Notes under the pieces: generated by a model
Databases searched by the model: none
Told to the model about the DNA's origin: nothing
The model's input: only the letters and a program-made list of their open reading frames with translations
Shown here: positions 1-8,940 of the stretch, piece by piece
Position numbering within the stretch: the first letter of the stretch is position 1
Layout: each line of letters opens with the position of its first letter
Source: Methanoregula sp. UBA471
GTDB taxonomy: Archaea; Halobacteriota; Methanomicrobia; Methanomicrobiales; Methanospirillaceae
Assembly: GCA_002495065.1 (NCBI GenBank)
Contig: DADT01000043.1
Location: forward strand, 1-56,899
Direction: 5' to 3'
DNA: 56,899 nucleotides
Position numbers and translations under genes: made by a program

Positions 1-2
1 AC

Positions 3-2393
3 ATGACCGCGAAATGCACCTACACCACGACCATCATTGCAGACAGCAGGTATTCCAGCCTCATCACAAACGGCGATGTCATCGAGCCCCGTCACCCGGT
101 GGGAAACGGTCGCGACCGGATCACGTATGAGAATACACGCACTCCGATGGCGCCCTACCTGTTCTTCCTTGGTGTCGGCACCTACGATACGTTCACCCGT
201 GAGTTCGAGTATCCGGACGGCAGCAAATTCGGGCTCGAATTGCTCGTTCCACCCGGTTCAGATCGTGTTGTGGCAGAATATTCCCTGCAGGTGCTCGCGG
301 ATGCGATCCTGTGGGTCTTCCTGTTCACCGGCCCAGCCAGCGGCCGGAACCTTCCAGAAAAAAGGGAACTGTTGGCATTGATCCGGAAGCGGGATTCCCG
401 GAAGGAACAGGGGGGTGATACTGTGGAACTATCCGAAATCAGGGAAAAGATCCAGGAAACGGCTGCAGGTCTCCAGACCGGATATCAGTACACCGGGACG
501 GTATACCGCGAGATAGGCATGCAAAACTCCGATTTCGGGGGGATGGAGAACGTGGGGAATACTACGATCACCATGAACCGGATCATGCCCTATCCCCAAA
601 TGACCGATCCGGCATTCGAGTATATGATCCGGGTGAAGGTGCACGAGTTCTATCATAACCTCAACGGATCAGAGGTGACCGGGAAGAGTCCCTTCGAGAT
701 CTGGCTCAACGAGGCGGTGACCGCGTTTGTGGAGGAGAAGTATCATGCTTTCCTCTTCGGTGATCGCTATACCCGCCTCCAGACCATTCTTACACTGTTT
801 GCACCGTCAAACGGAATCTTTGCTCTTGATTCGGGATCGATGTCCATGCCCATCGAACCGGATGGCTTCAACGACCCCAATGATCTGATCACTGGGATCA
901 CCTACGTCAAGGCAGCCGAGTTCGTACGGATGATCGAGACGCTCATGGGGAAGGAAATTTTTGCCAGGGGTCTCGACCTGTACCATACCCGGTACAGGCA
1001 TGGAAACGCCACCTGGAAGCAGTGGATTTCCGCTATGGAGGAGGTATCGGGCCAGGAATTCACTGCGATGGCCCGGACCTGGTTGAACCAGACCGGATTC
1101 CCTCTTCTCAAAGTCTCAGGGAGGTACGACGCGAACAATCACCGGTATCACCTCTCCCTGGTCCAGTCCTATCCCGAACACGGGTCCCCCTGGACGATAC
1201 CTTTCCAGGCCACCCTTGTGGATGCGGAGGGAGATGAGATCGCCGGTATCCTCACCCGGGTGAGTGCTCCAAAAGACGAGATCCTCTTTGAGAACGTGGA
1301 ACGTCCGGCTTTTCTCTCCCTCAACCGAAATTATTCCTTCTACGGAAGGGTAGAGAATGATGCCGATCCCCGGACCCTCCGGCTCCAGGCCCTCAAGGAC
1401 TCCGACCTGGTGAACCGGTTCCTTGCCCTCTACCGGTTGTCCGGGCAGGAGATGATCCGGCTGGTGGAACACCCGGATGAGAATCCCTCAGGAGAGTTCA
1501 CGGGACTATACCATACTCTGCTAACAGACGAGAACCTGTACAGGCAATTGGGAGGACTCCACCTCACCTTGTTCGATTCCGTGGATGACCCCCATTATGC
1601 CCACCGGTACACCGCACTCTACCGTGCAAGGAGAAAAATTGAACTCGCAATTGCCACACGGTATGCTGCCGATCTGGATGCCCTTTACCACCTCGATCAC
1701 CTTGCCGTTCCCCTGACCGCCCCTCTCGAACTACAGCCGCCTGCCATCCGGCAGAGACAGCGGAAGAACAGATGTCTCGGTCTTCTCGCAACCCTCGATA
1801 CTCATGAGATCCACGAGATGATACGGGTACAACTAAATGGTAGCGGGTTGGCCACCGATCGACTGTGGGCGTTTAGCTTGTATCTGAACAGCACGGCACC
1901 TGACCGGCTTTTCGTCCTTGAATCGTTTGAGCGGGAGTCCTCCGCCCATCCTGTAAGCTGGGAGGCTTGCCTTGCCGCGATCGGAGGCTGTTCTGCACCC
2001 GACATAGTTCCCCTGATCAGGAGGGTGGAATCATTACCCTCGTTCCGGATCACCCAGGTAAACGATCACCGGGCATTGTACGGAGGATTTGCGGCTAACC
2101 GCAAGGTGTCTCTGGAGACCCCGGAAGGGCGGGAGCTCTTCCGGGAGATTCTCGTCCGTCTTGCTCCTGTGAACCAGAGTTCCACGGTCAGTTTCCTCAG
2201 GGCATTCGGCGCAATCGACCTGATGGACCCGATCTTTCATATTCCCCTCGTGGAGCTGCTGACTGCCGTTTCGGAGGCCCTCTACCCCGAAACGTATCCA
2301 GTCGTCCGGAATACGATCAGGAGGCTCCTGGTCGGGGCCCCCGTTGCGGTAAAGGCGTTTGAAAAAGTTCATGGAAGGTCGCGATCCCTGTGA
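3..2393 (+). CDS. M1 family zinc aminopeptidase (PepN-like), 5' partial
   Basis: This is a zinc metallopeptidase of the M1 (aminopeptidase N) family, which removes N-terminal residues from peptides in the cytosol. Counting from the first in-frame Met, the exopeptidase motif GGMEN lies at residues 179-183 and the zinc site HEFYH at 214-218. Glu237 in WLNEA follows, which gives the exact HExxH-x18-E spacing. The remainder (about 370-796) is long enough for the Ig-like and C-terminal helical domains of PepN-type enzymes, which are usually about 850-870 residues. The frame is open at the window edge and the substrate-binding N-terminal strand region is short, so the true start probably lies upstream. 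The Met at base 3 is not claimed as the start. Family assignment is firm; the PepN subtype rests on length. Confidence 0.9.
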   Translation: MTAKCTYTTTIIADSRYSSLITNGDVIEPRHPVGNGRDRITYENTRTPMAPYLFFLGVGTYDTFTREFEYPDGSKFGLELLVPPGSDRVVAEYSLQVLADAILWVFLFTGPASGRNLPEKRELLALIRKRDSRKEQGGDTVELSEIREKIQETAAGLQTGYQYTGTVYREIGMQNSDFGGMENVGNTTITMNRIMPYPQMTDPAFEYMIRVKVHEFYHNLNGSEVTGKSPFEIWLNEAVTAFVEEKYHAFLFGDRYTRLQTILTLFAPSNGIFALDSGSMSMPIEPDGFNDPNDLITGITYVKAAEFVRMIETLMGKEIFARGLDLYHTRYRHGNATWKQWISAMEEVSGQEFTAMARTWLNQTGFPLLKVSGRYDANNHRYHLSLVQSYPEHGSPWTIPFQATLVDAEGDEIAGILTRVSAPKDEILFENVERPAFLSLNRNYSFYGRVENDADPRTLRLQALKDSDLVNRFLALYRLSGQEMIRLVEHPDENPSGEFTGLYHTLLTDENLYRQLGGLHLTLFDSVDDPHYAHRYTALYRARRKIELAIATRYAADLDALYHLDHLAVPLTAPLELQPPAIRQRQRKNRCLGLLATLDTHEIHEMIRVQLNGSGLATDRLWAFSLYLNSTAPDRLFVLESFERESSAHPVSWEACLAAIGGCSAPDIVPLIRRVESLPSFRITQVNDHRALYGGFAANRKVSLETPEGRELFREILVRLAPVNQSSTVSFLRAFGAIDLMDPIFHIPLVELLTAVSEALYPETYPVVRNTIRRLLVGAPVAVKAFEKVHGRSRSL

Positions 2394-2560
2394 ACCCGGA
2401 TGCGTTTGTTCCTTTGATCCAGTCCTGCATGGATATCCAGCTAAATTGACGGTGGGAAAATAGGAAGGAGGATAGAATATTTTTCTGGAACCTGCTCTAT
2501 TGTCTTTCCATAGAAACACTATCCCCGTTGAAGACAGATACGGAAAGACCCTTTGACATC

Positions 2561-5290
2561 TCAAGGGTCTGCCGGAACGACTTGTCTCCTCCGACGGATG
2601 AAATACTTGTACAGTTCGTGGCTTGCAAAGAGCAGGATCGGGAAGGGTAGCAGGAGCAGGAGGTAAGCCGGAGGAACATAGGCGGTAGTGAAGAAGGCCT
2701 GAACAGGATATACTGTCAGGAGCGAAAAGATCCAGATCATCTCAATACCAATCGCAAGGATAAGAATCCTGTTCTTCAGGAACCCCCTGCTGAATGCGGA
2801 GAACTCCCAAGACCGAAGAGTCCAGACATTGAAGAGCTGGCAGGTGATTGCCGCCAGGAGAGTCATGGTCATCGCCTGGCGGTGGAACAGGGGATTGATA
2901 GGTAGATCACCGTAAATCCAGCCATTAAGAAGGAGAAAACCCAGGAATGCAGCCATTGCTGCGGCTCCTTCTATCGCCCCAAGGAAAAAGTACCCCCTTT
3001 TGAAGACCTCCCAGTCCAGGATGCGTTCATTCTTCCCCACGGGCGGCCGGTTCATGATATCCTTCTCGGGTCCTTCGCTCCCCAGTGCCAGGCCAGGGAG
3101 CATATCGGATCCCAGGTCGATGCTGAGGATCTGGATCACCGAGAGGGGGAGAGGGATCCTCAGGAAGAAATACAGGATATACGGGACGATCTCGGGAACG
3201 TTCGAGGAGAGGATATAGGTGATAAATTTTTTAATGTTGAAGTATACCGTCCTTCCCTCCTCAATCGCGGCAACAATGGATGCGAAATTGTCGTCCAGCA
3301 GGATCATGTCCGCTGCCTCTTTTGCGACTTCCGTGCCCTTGATGCCCATCGCGATTCCGATATCCGCTTTCCTGAGAGCAGGAGCGTCATTGACCCCATC
3401 GCCGGTTATGGCCACGACTTCGCCGTTGTTCTGGAGAAGTCGTATGATTCTCAATTTCTGGTCCGAACGCATCCTAGCAAAAAGGACGTTTTTCGTCATC
3501 AGGATGTCCTGGAGTTCCTGATCCTCCATAGAGGGTGTTTTGTCCCCGGTAAGCACCAGGTCAACCGGGAGCCCGATTTTTTTTGCGACGGCCGCTGCGG
3601 TAAGAGGATTGTCCCCGGTGAGCATCAGGACCCTTATTCCTGCTTTCCGGCATTTTTCAACCGCCCCGTACACTTCGGCCCTGGGAAGGTCCATAATGGC
3701 GACAAGGCCAAGCATTGTGAGCGATTCTTCCAGATCCCCTTCCCGGCATGCAACCGCGAGGACCCGATAGGCCTGCCTCTCAAGCTCTTCTGCCCTGGCA
3801 TTGAACCGGGCCTTATCTTCCTGTCCAAACGGACGTATCCCCCCATCCCGATCGATATATGTGCTGCAGAGTGGAAGAAGAGCTTCCACCGCCCCCTTGG
3901 AGAAGATTACCCTTCTGTCTCCGGCGTCACATACCGTGGACATCATCCTCCGTTCGCTGGAAAAAGGAATTTCACGCACTTTACGGAAGGTTTCGCTTTG
4001 TACTCGGGCTTTCCTTGCTGCAGCGAGAATTGCCAGTTCCGTCGGGTCGCCAAATGCCTGGTCTTCCCGGATTGCGGCCCTCGTGTTGATCATTCCGGCC
4101 CTGAGGAGAGTGAACAACCTGTCTCTTGAACCAGGACGCTCGTCGTCAAACGAGAAGTCGCCATCCTGGAAATAACCCTCCCCGGAGACAGAGATCTGCT
4201 CGCCGCTGGTCAGGTAGATCTCTTTTATCGTCATCTCGTTGCGGGTGATGGTCCCCGTCTTGTCGGTGCATATTACCGTTGTACTCCCCAGGATCTGGAC
4301 CGAGTCCAGGTTCCTTATGAGGGCTTTTCTCCTTGCCATATTCCGGCTGGCGAGGGAGAGAGACAGGGTAATCGTGGGAAGCATCCCTTCCGGCACATTG
4401 GCCACGATCAGCGAAAGGGCAAAAATGGCGGCGATGACATACCCCTGTCCTGAAAGGTATCCCAGCAAGAAAAATACCCCTCCCATGAAGAGTGCGGCAA
4501 GGGTGAGAATGCGGGTAATTCTGGTGATTTCGATCTCCATGGGCGTGAGACGCTTTCGCACTCCTCTCGTGAGCGAGGCAATTTTTCCGAACTCGGTCTC
4601 CTTGCCTGTCGCATATACTACCGCGATACCGTTCCCGGATGTAACGCTGGTTCCTGCAAATACCACGTTCCCCGCATCAAGGGAGGATTCGTGACGGTCA
4701 ATCCCGGAAAACCTCCTCCTGGGGCTTGACTCTCCTGTGAGGCTGGCATTATTCACATAAAGCGAATTTTCCGCCAGGACTATTGCGTCTGCAGCAATCC
4801 GGTCGCCTTCCTCTATGAGAAGGATGTCTCCGGGGACCAAGTAACGGGCGTTTATTTCACGTATCTCTCCATTCCTGCGGACACTGACCAGCGCAGGGAT
4901 CAGTTTTAATAGCGCTTCAACGGTCTTATCAGCCTTGTATTCCTGCCAGAATGCGAAACTGGCATTAATAACGACCGCACCGAGAATTGCATACCCGAGA
5001 ATATCATACCCTTCCCCCGCAGAATACCTGTTCGCGACGAACGAAAGGACCGCTGCAACTTCCAGAAGAACGGCAAAGAACCGGGTATACTGGGTTGCAT
5101 AACTTCTGAAGTAGTTTTTTCTTTCTCTCTCGCCAATCTCGTTCGGTCCGGTTGTATCAAGTCGTTTTTTAGCTTCTTCGGAAGAAAGCCCGGATTCGGT
5201 GGTTCCCAGGAAAGAGAAAATGTCCCGTCCGGCATGAGCATGCAGGTTCTCCATCGAGGGCATCCCATGACTCTGTAAATCTAATCCCAT
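2561..5290 (-). CDS. P2-type cation-transporting ATPase, closest in motifs to the P2C (Na+/K+-ATPase) type
   Basis: This membrane pump forms an aspartyl-phosphate during ATP-driven cation transport. Visible parts are an N-terminal cation-ATPase domain (about 20-85), the actuator motif TGES (185-188), the M4 motif VANVPEG (about 296-302), the phosphorylation site CTDKTGT with Asp343, GDGVNDAP in the P domain, and a C-terminal multi-helix domain. The M4 sequence VANVPEG, the following LGSTTVICTDKTGT and DLGSDMLPGLALGSE in M6 resemble Na+/K+-ATPases more than SERCA-type Ca2+ pumps. The transported ion is inferred, not proven. The 909-residue length is normal for P2 pumps. No strong Shine-Dalgarno site precedes the first Met, and Met13 is an alternative start. 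It is convergent with the upstream aminopeptidase gene and stands alone. Confidence 0.92.
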   Translation of the reverse strand: MGLDLQSHGMPSMENLHAHAGRDIFSFLGTTESGLSSEEAKKRLDTTGPNEIGERERKNYFRSYATQYTRFFAVLLEVAAVLSFVANRYSAGEGYDILGYAILGAVVINASFAFWQEYKADKTVEALLKLIPALVSVRRNGEIREINARYLVPGDILLIEEGDRIAADAIVLAENSLYVNNASLTGESSPRRRFSGIDRHESSLDAGNVVFAGTSVTSGNGIAVVYATGKETEFGKIASLTRGVRKRLTPMEIEITRITRILTLAALFMGGVFFLLGYLSGQGYVIAAIFALSLIVANVPEGMLPTITLSLSLASRNMARRKALIRNLDSVQILGSTTVICTDKTGTITRNEMTIKEIYLTSGEQISVSGEGYFQDGDFSFDDERPGSRDRLFTLLRAGMINTRAAIREDQAFGDPTELAILAAARKARVQSETFRKVREIPFSSERRMMSTVCDAGDRRVIFSKGAVEALLPLCSTYIDRDGGIRPFGQEDKARFNARAEELERQAYRVLAVACREGDLEESLTMLGLVAIMDLPRAEVYGAVEKCRKAGIRVLMLTGDNPLTAAAVAKKIGLPVDLVLTGDKTPSMEDQELQDILMTKNVLFARMRSDQKLRIIRLLQNNGEVVAITGDGVNDAPALRKADIGIAMGIKGTEVAKEAADMILLDDNFASIVAAIEEGRTVYFNIKKFITYILSSNVPEIVPYILYFFLRIPLPLSVIQILSIDLGSDMLPGLALGSEGPEKDIMNRPPVGKNERILDWEVFKRGYFFLGAIEGAAAMAAFLGFLLLNGWIYGDLPINPLFHRQAMTMTLLAAITCQLFNVWTLRSWEFSAFSRGFLKNRILILAIGIEMIWIFSLLTVYPVQAFFTTAYVPPAYLLLLLPFPILLFASHELYKYFIRRRRQVVPADP

Positions 5291-5494
5291 TAATAATATC
5301 TGGATGCAGCGAAGCCCCGTTGCGGGCTATGATAGAAGTGCGGTAGAACTTGCGGGATCCCCTCTACGCCGTCACTCTCCGCCACGAAACCGCTGTCACC
5401 CCATAACGGGACGTGGATGACCAGCAGGACTGAGGAAACTGATCCATTCCAGTGAATTTGATCCTCCGGTGATCATAACCTTTATCTTCTGATA

Positions 5495-5535
5495 ATGTTA
5501 TCATTTTCTAACATATATGAGAAATAACTAACATA
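5495..5535. promoter_or_regulatory. Candidate operator with repeated TAACAT half-sites
   Basis: CTAACATA occurs twice as a direct repeat 20 bp apart (5508-5515 and 5528-5535). The inverse half-site ATGTTA lies at 5495-5500. The repeats end just before the GGGG ribosome-binding sequence of the membrane-protein gene at 5547. A 20-bp spacing (two helical turns) and a mixed direct and inverted layout fit a small HTH repressor. The XRE protein encoded two genes downstream is the obvious candidate, but this is inferred from position only. Confidence 0.4.
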
Positions 5536-5546
5536 GGGGTTTACCA

Positions 5547-5969
5547 ATGCCAGGTCAACAGCCATCATTCTTCAAATCCCGCACATGGATCTCGATCATG
5601 TTCCTATTCGGGGTGCTCATGCTCGCAGTCGGGCTCGCCCAGCTCATCCTCATGCCGGCCGCGGCGGGAGGAAACTTCACGGCCGCTTACATCTCTGCGG
5701 GAACGGTCCTTGTGATCCTGGCCGGCCTCCGGCTTTACCAGGGCGAGACGGACTATATCCAGGATGAACGGACGAGGAAGATCGGGGCTTACGGACTCTC
5801 GTGGTCCTGGTTCCTCACGTTCATGATGCTCTTCGTGTTCTTCTGGGCACATTACCTGAATATCTGGTCCCCGGATGCAGGCGTCCTCTGCGTGATCCTC
5901 ATCCTTTTCATGGGCATTTCAGCCAAGGCCTTCCAGTGGTGGTTTTTCCGGAAGGGGGACGTGGCGTGA
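5547..5969 (+). CDS. Small integral membrane protein paired with an XRE regulator
   Basis: The 140-residue protein has four hydrophobic segments (about 14-35, 45-61, 84-105 and 110-128). A charged loop, GETDYIQDERTRKIGAYG, lies between segments 2 and 3. DERTRKI followed by two membrane segments resembles the DUF2178-type membrane proteins that often sit beside a short HTH gene. I treat this as family resemblance only; no biochemical function is known to me. The ATG has a GGGG ribosome site seven bases upstream. The stop codon overlaps the GTG start of the downstream regulator, so the two are translationally coupled. Confidence 0.75.
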   Translation: MPGQQPSFFKSRTWISIMFLFGVLMLAVGLAQLILMPAAAGGNFTAAYISAGTVLVILAGLRLYQGETDYIQDERTRKIGAYGLSWSWFLTFMMLFVFFWAHYLNIWSPDAGVLCVILILFMGISAKAFQWWFFRKGDVA

Positions 5970-6184
5970 GGACCCGGATCCGGGAACTCCGGGCACGGAA
6001 GAATTTGACCCAGGCGGAGCTCGCGGATGCCGTCGGAGTCCGGAGGGAAACGATCGTATTCCTGGAGAGGGGAAAATACAATCCCTCGCTAAAACTCGCT
6101 CATGACGTGGCTGTTGTACTGGACACTACGATCGACGAGCTCTTTTCCTTCGACGGGGACGTTGACGTGGTGTTGGAGGAGTGA
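5966..6184 (+). CDS. XRE-family HTH transcriptional regulator
   Basis: This 72-residue protein consists almost wholly of an HTH_3 domain. Residues 1-30 contain RELRARKNLTQAELADAVGV, the second helix and turn are followed by RRETIVFLERGKYNPSL, and the end has the acidic DTTIDELF. This is the layout of short archaeal and bacterial XRE regulators. The start is a GTG that overlaps the upstream TGA (GTGA), which is why that start was chosen. With the membrane protein it forms a two-gene unit. The repeated TAACAT half-sites upstream of the pair are plausible autoregulatory sites. Confidence 0.85.
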   Translation: MRTRIRELRARKNLTQAELADAVGVRRETIVFLERGKYNPSLKLAHDVAVVLDTTIDELFSFDGDVDVVLEE

Positions 6185-6191
6185 TGTTTCC

Positions 6192-6213
6192 GGCCGGTGT
6201 TTCTTTACCGGCC
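6192..6213. terminator. Inverted repeat after the XRE operon, possible terminator
   Basis: GGCCGGT (6192-6198) and ACCGGCC (6207-6213) form a perfect 7-bp stem with an 8-base loop, starting eight bases after the XRE stop codon. No T-run follows on the plus strand, so a role in termination is uncertain. It also lies just past the 3' end of the convergent methyltransferase gene. Confidence 0.4.
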
Positions 6214-6269
6214 AGATCCGTCGCGGTCGCGTTGCCTGTCGGGGGGGGCTCGATCCGGGGCACCCATCG

Positions 6270-6860
6270 TCACTCCTTTTTCATCACCACTGCCCGGTTC
6301 ACGAAAAAGAGACGTCTCTCAATCTGCCGGAACCCTGCCTTTTCCGCGAGTGCAACCTTCCGCCGGAACTCGCTTCCGTTGACAATGATTGGGGGTTCTG
6401 AGAAGAACAGAGTCCCGCCCGGCCTGACAAGAGCTGCGATCTCATGGAAAAGCTTTTCCGGGTCAGGAACCTCGTGGACGACGAAGATGGTGAACGCGGC
6501 ATCAAAAGTCCCGTTCAGTTCCCGGGGGAGGTTGAGGGAATCCGGCATACACCGGTGCGTCCTGATCCGGGAGAGGAGCCCCTCCGCCCCCAGTTTTCCT
6601 CGCAGGATCTCGAGCATCTCCTCCTGGAGGTCGACGGAGAAGACCTGGCCGCGCTCGCCGACCCGTTTCGCAAACTCGCGGGTGAAAAATCCAGGACCGC
6701 AACCGAAGTCGAGTACCCGCTCACCTGGCTTCACGTAACGCTCCGCAAGGCGGTCAGGGCGGTAGAGGAACCGCCGCAGGCGGGTGTCGAGGTGGGCGGC
6801 ACGGGATGCGGAGAACACCTCGTGCTGGTGGTGTGACCCGGGATCCGGACGGGAAGTCAT
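6270..6860 (-). CDS. Class I SAM-dependent methyltransferase
   Basis: This is a Rossmann-fold methyltransferase of about 196 residues. The SAM-binding motif I is VLDFGCGPGFFTREFA. It is followed by the acidic end of strand 2 (VFSVDLQEEML), then DAAFTIFVVHEV at motif IV and LVRPGGTLFFSEPP at the post-motif. This layout belongs to the UbiE/Methyltransf_11 group. The substrate cannot be told from sequence. I chose the ATG at 6860; the frame continues upstream to a TTG at 6918-6920 without a better ribosome site. The gene is convergent with the XRE pair and shows no operon partner. Confidence 0.85.
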   Translation of the reverse strand: MTSRPDPGSHHQHEVFSASRAAHLDTRLRRFLYRPDRLAERYVKPGERVLDFGCGPGFFTREFAKRVGERGQVFSVDLQEEMLEILRGKLGAEGLLSRIRTHRCMPDSLNLPRELNGTFDAAFTIFVVHEVPDPEKLFHEIAALVRPGGTLFFSEPPIIVNGSEFRRKVALAEKAGFRQIERRLFFVNRAVVMKKE

Positions 6861-7147
6861 AGGGACAGATAAGTGCACTGCCGGGATAACGCTGCTGGGA
6901 GCAATTGAAGGAACAAGCAAGGGAAGAGCGGGTCTGGATGGATCTATAACTCCCTCAAATGGTTCCTCTAACGGCGGCCAGCATCACCCCGGAAAACAGG
7001 GTGTTCCCCCCCTTCTCCCACCACCCCAACCCGGGCCTCCCGGTCGGCCGGGTTGTGCAGCTCATGGTCGGACCTGCGGGACATTACGGCCGAAAAAAGG
7101 AGGGGATCGATGAAAAAGGAGTTCCTGGGGACAAAATCCCCCTACAC
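6861..7147. other. Intergenic stretch without a supported gene
   Basis: Several short frames cross this region but none has both a start signal and protein-like composition over its length. A very good Shine-Dalgarno sequence (AAGGAGGGG at 7098-7106) precedes an ATG at 7110. The frame it opens runs antisense through the small gene at 7148-7309 and is judged less likely. Confidence 0.5.
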
Positions 7148-7309
7148 TTACTTTCTTCGTTTATTCTTCTGGTTGGCCGCGATCTTTTCTTTGGCCGTGA
7201 GCGGGACGGCCTTTGCAGGGGCTGCCTTTTCCCCGGATCCCACCGCAGGATTCGCAGGGGTGCTCTCCTCCTTCCGGCCTTTCCCTTTCGGAGTTCCCTT
7301 ATCTCTCAT
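7148..7309 (-). CDS. Small basic protein with an MRDKGTPKGKGRK start
   Basis: The 53-residue product begins MRDKGTPKGKGRK, has an Ala/Pro-rich middle and ends LTAKEKIAANQKNKRRK. The pattern of DKGT near the start, then GRK, then a Lys/Arg-rich helical tail with an LTxKEK motif recalls a group of very short basic proteins in prokaryotic genomes. I know of no assigned function. No Shine-Dalgarno site is visible. A T-rich element about 25 bases upstream on the coding strand would fit a leaderless transcript. A competing plus-strand frame (7110-7385) has a strong ribosome site, so the strand choice is not certain. Confidence 0.45.
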   Translation of the reverse strand: MRDKGTPKGKGRKEESTPANPAVGSGEKAAPAKAVPLTAKEKIAANQKNKRRK

Positions 7310-7489
7310 GAGTGAATATACGGTCCGACAGAATAAAAATCCTCCTGACCGGAAATCTGTGGAGATCCACGCTGTAATTGAATAGGGATTTCCCGCATGC
7401 GAGGATATCGGGTCTCTGGAACATCCCGGATACGGGTCCTCCCCACAGGAACAGTTAAGGCAGGGGGATCGTGATACTTCCACATACCC

Positions 7490-8668
7490 ATGGAACCCGT
7501 CCTCCTCGTGGCAATCATTCTCGCCCTCCTGTTCAACTTCGTGAATGGATTGAACGACGCGGCGAATGCCATCGCAACCGTCATCGCTACACGGGTTCTC
7601 ACACCTCTCCAGGCAGTCCTGATGGCAGCCTGCTTCAACTTCATCGGTCCGCTCCTCTTCACCACCGCCGTGGCAAAGACCATCGGGCAGGGAATCGTCC
7701 AGCCGGAGTACCTTACCGTCCCTGTACTATGTGCCGGTATACTGGCGGCGGTCGTCTGGGTCTACATCTCCACCCAGGCGGGACTCCCGATCTCCGCCAC
7801 TCACGCCATGGTCGGCGGCCTCCTCGGTTCAGCGGTTGCCTACGCAGGACTCGCGGCGGGTATCTGGCCCAGTGTTGAGATCCTGGGAAGACTGGTACTG
7901 TTCGTCCTGGCGGGCACATCCCTCGGAGCCGCCGGATTCACCCTGATGGCGATCCTGCACCGGGAGGCTGCGATCCTGCAGTATGCTGTCTTCGGGGCCC
8001 TTGCCGGGATCGTGCTCATCATTCCTGCCGGCCTCATTACCGGCACCCTCCCTCTGAGCGGATTCCTTGCAATCGTCGTATTCATTGCCGTATCCCCCCT
8101 CCTCGGATTTATGGCGGCATTCCTCCTGGGACTCATTGTAATCCGTTTATTCCGGCATGCCAACCAGAGACGGATGAACTTCGTGTTCAGTAAAGCCCAG
8201 ATCTTCTCTGCAGCGTTCTACAGCATCGGGCATGGAAGCAACGATGCCCAGAACGCCATGGGGGTGATCACCGCCACCCTCCTGGCCGCGGGCATCCTCT
8301 CCGAATTTGTGGTCCCGTTTTGGGTCATTATCCTCTCCTGCACGGCAATTGCGATGGGGACGTTCCTTGGAGGCAGGAACGTGATCAGGACGATGGGCCT
8401 CCGGATTACCACGCTCCGCCCTTACCAGGGATTTTGTGCAGAAACGGGGGGTGGGGTCGCCCTTTCGTTCATCACCGCCTTCGGTGTCCCTGTCTCAACC
8501 ACCCATGCCATCAGCGGCGCAATCATGGGAGTCGGATCGACGATGGGGTATGCCGCAGTCCAGTGGGGTCTGGTGCGCAGGATCGTAGCCGCATGGATCT
8601 TCACAATTCCTCTCACGGGGATCGTGGCATACCTCTCGTACCACCTCCTCAACCTTTTTCTCTATTGA
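7490..8668 (+). CDS. pit: PiT-family inorganic phosphate transporter
   Basis: This is a low-affinity phosphate transporter of the PiT/PHO4 family in the cytoplasmic membrane. It shows the family's internal duplication. The signature occurs as NGLNDAANAIAT near residue 20 and again as HGSNDAQNAMGV near 245. Each copy is followed by a GxPxSxTHA element (GLPISATHAMVGG and GVPVSTTHAISGA). There are about ten hydrophobic segments, and the 392-residue length is typical for archaeal members, which lack the long central loop. It is not accompanied by a PhoU-like gene. The PEGA-protein gene downstream is 270 bases away and has its own ribosome site. Confidence 0.95.
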   Translation: MEPVLLVAIILALLFNFVNGLNDAANAIATVIATRVLTPLQAVLMAACFNFIGPLLFTTAVAKTIGQGIVQPEYLTVPVLCAGILAAVVWVYISTQAGLPISATHAMVGGLLGSAVAYAGLAAGIWPSVEILGRLVLFVLAGTSLGAAGFTLMAILHREAAILQYAVFGALAGIVLIIPAGLITGTLPLSGFLAIVVFIAVSPLLGFMAAFLLGLIVIRLFRHANQRRMNFVFSKAQIFSAAFYSIGHGSNDAQNAMGVITATLLAAGILSEFVVPFWVIILSCTAIAMGTFLGGRNVIRTMGLRITTLRPYQGFCAETGGGVALSFITAFGVPVSTTHAISGAIMGVGSTMGYAAVQWGLVRRIVAAWIFTIPLTGIVAYLSYHLLNLFLY

Positions 8669-8940
8669 ACCAGTTCACAGAATTCCTGCACGCACCCGGC
8701 GGTGAGAGAGAGTACTTCAAGGAGAATTGCCATGAAGAGGGGAACGTTCCTGAACATATCCGGCCCTGGCTGAACATCGATCGTCCCGATTCCTTTCTCT
8801 GGTTTATCCGCCGGTTATGGCGTCAAGCTCTCCCATCGTCGCAGCGCCACAGGGTAAATGGCCTGATCTATGCATGCCTATCAGAAGCCTTAATGTACGA
8901 AGGCCCCGAAGATGTTCCATTAAAGGAAGGAGTTGCCCCT

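Noticed and set aside
8320..8940. Upstream extension of the PEGA-protein frame
   Set aside because: The frame is open through the 3' end of pit but the translation is His/Arg/Pro-rich. The signal peptide and ribosome site at 8941 mark the true start.
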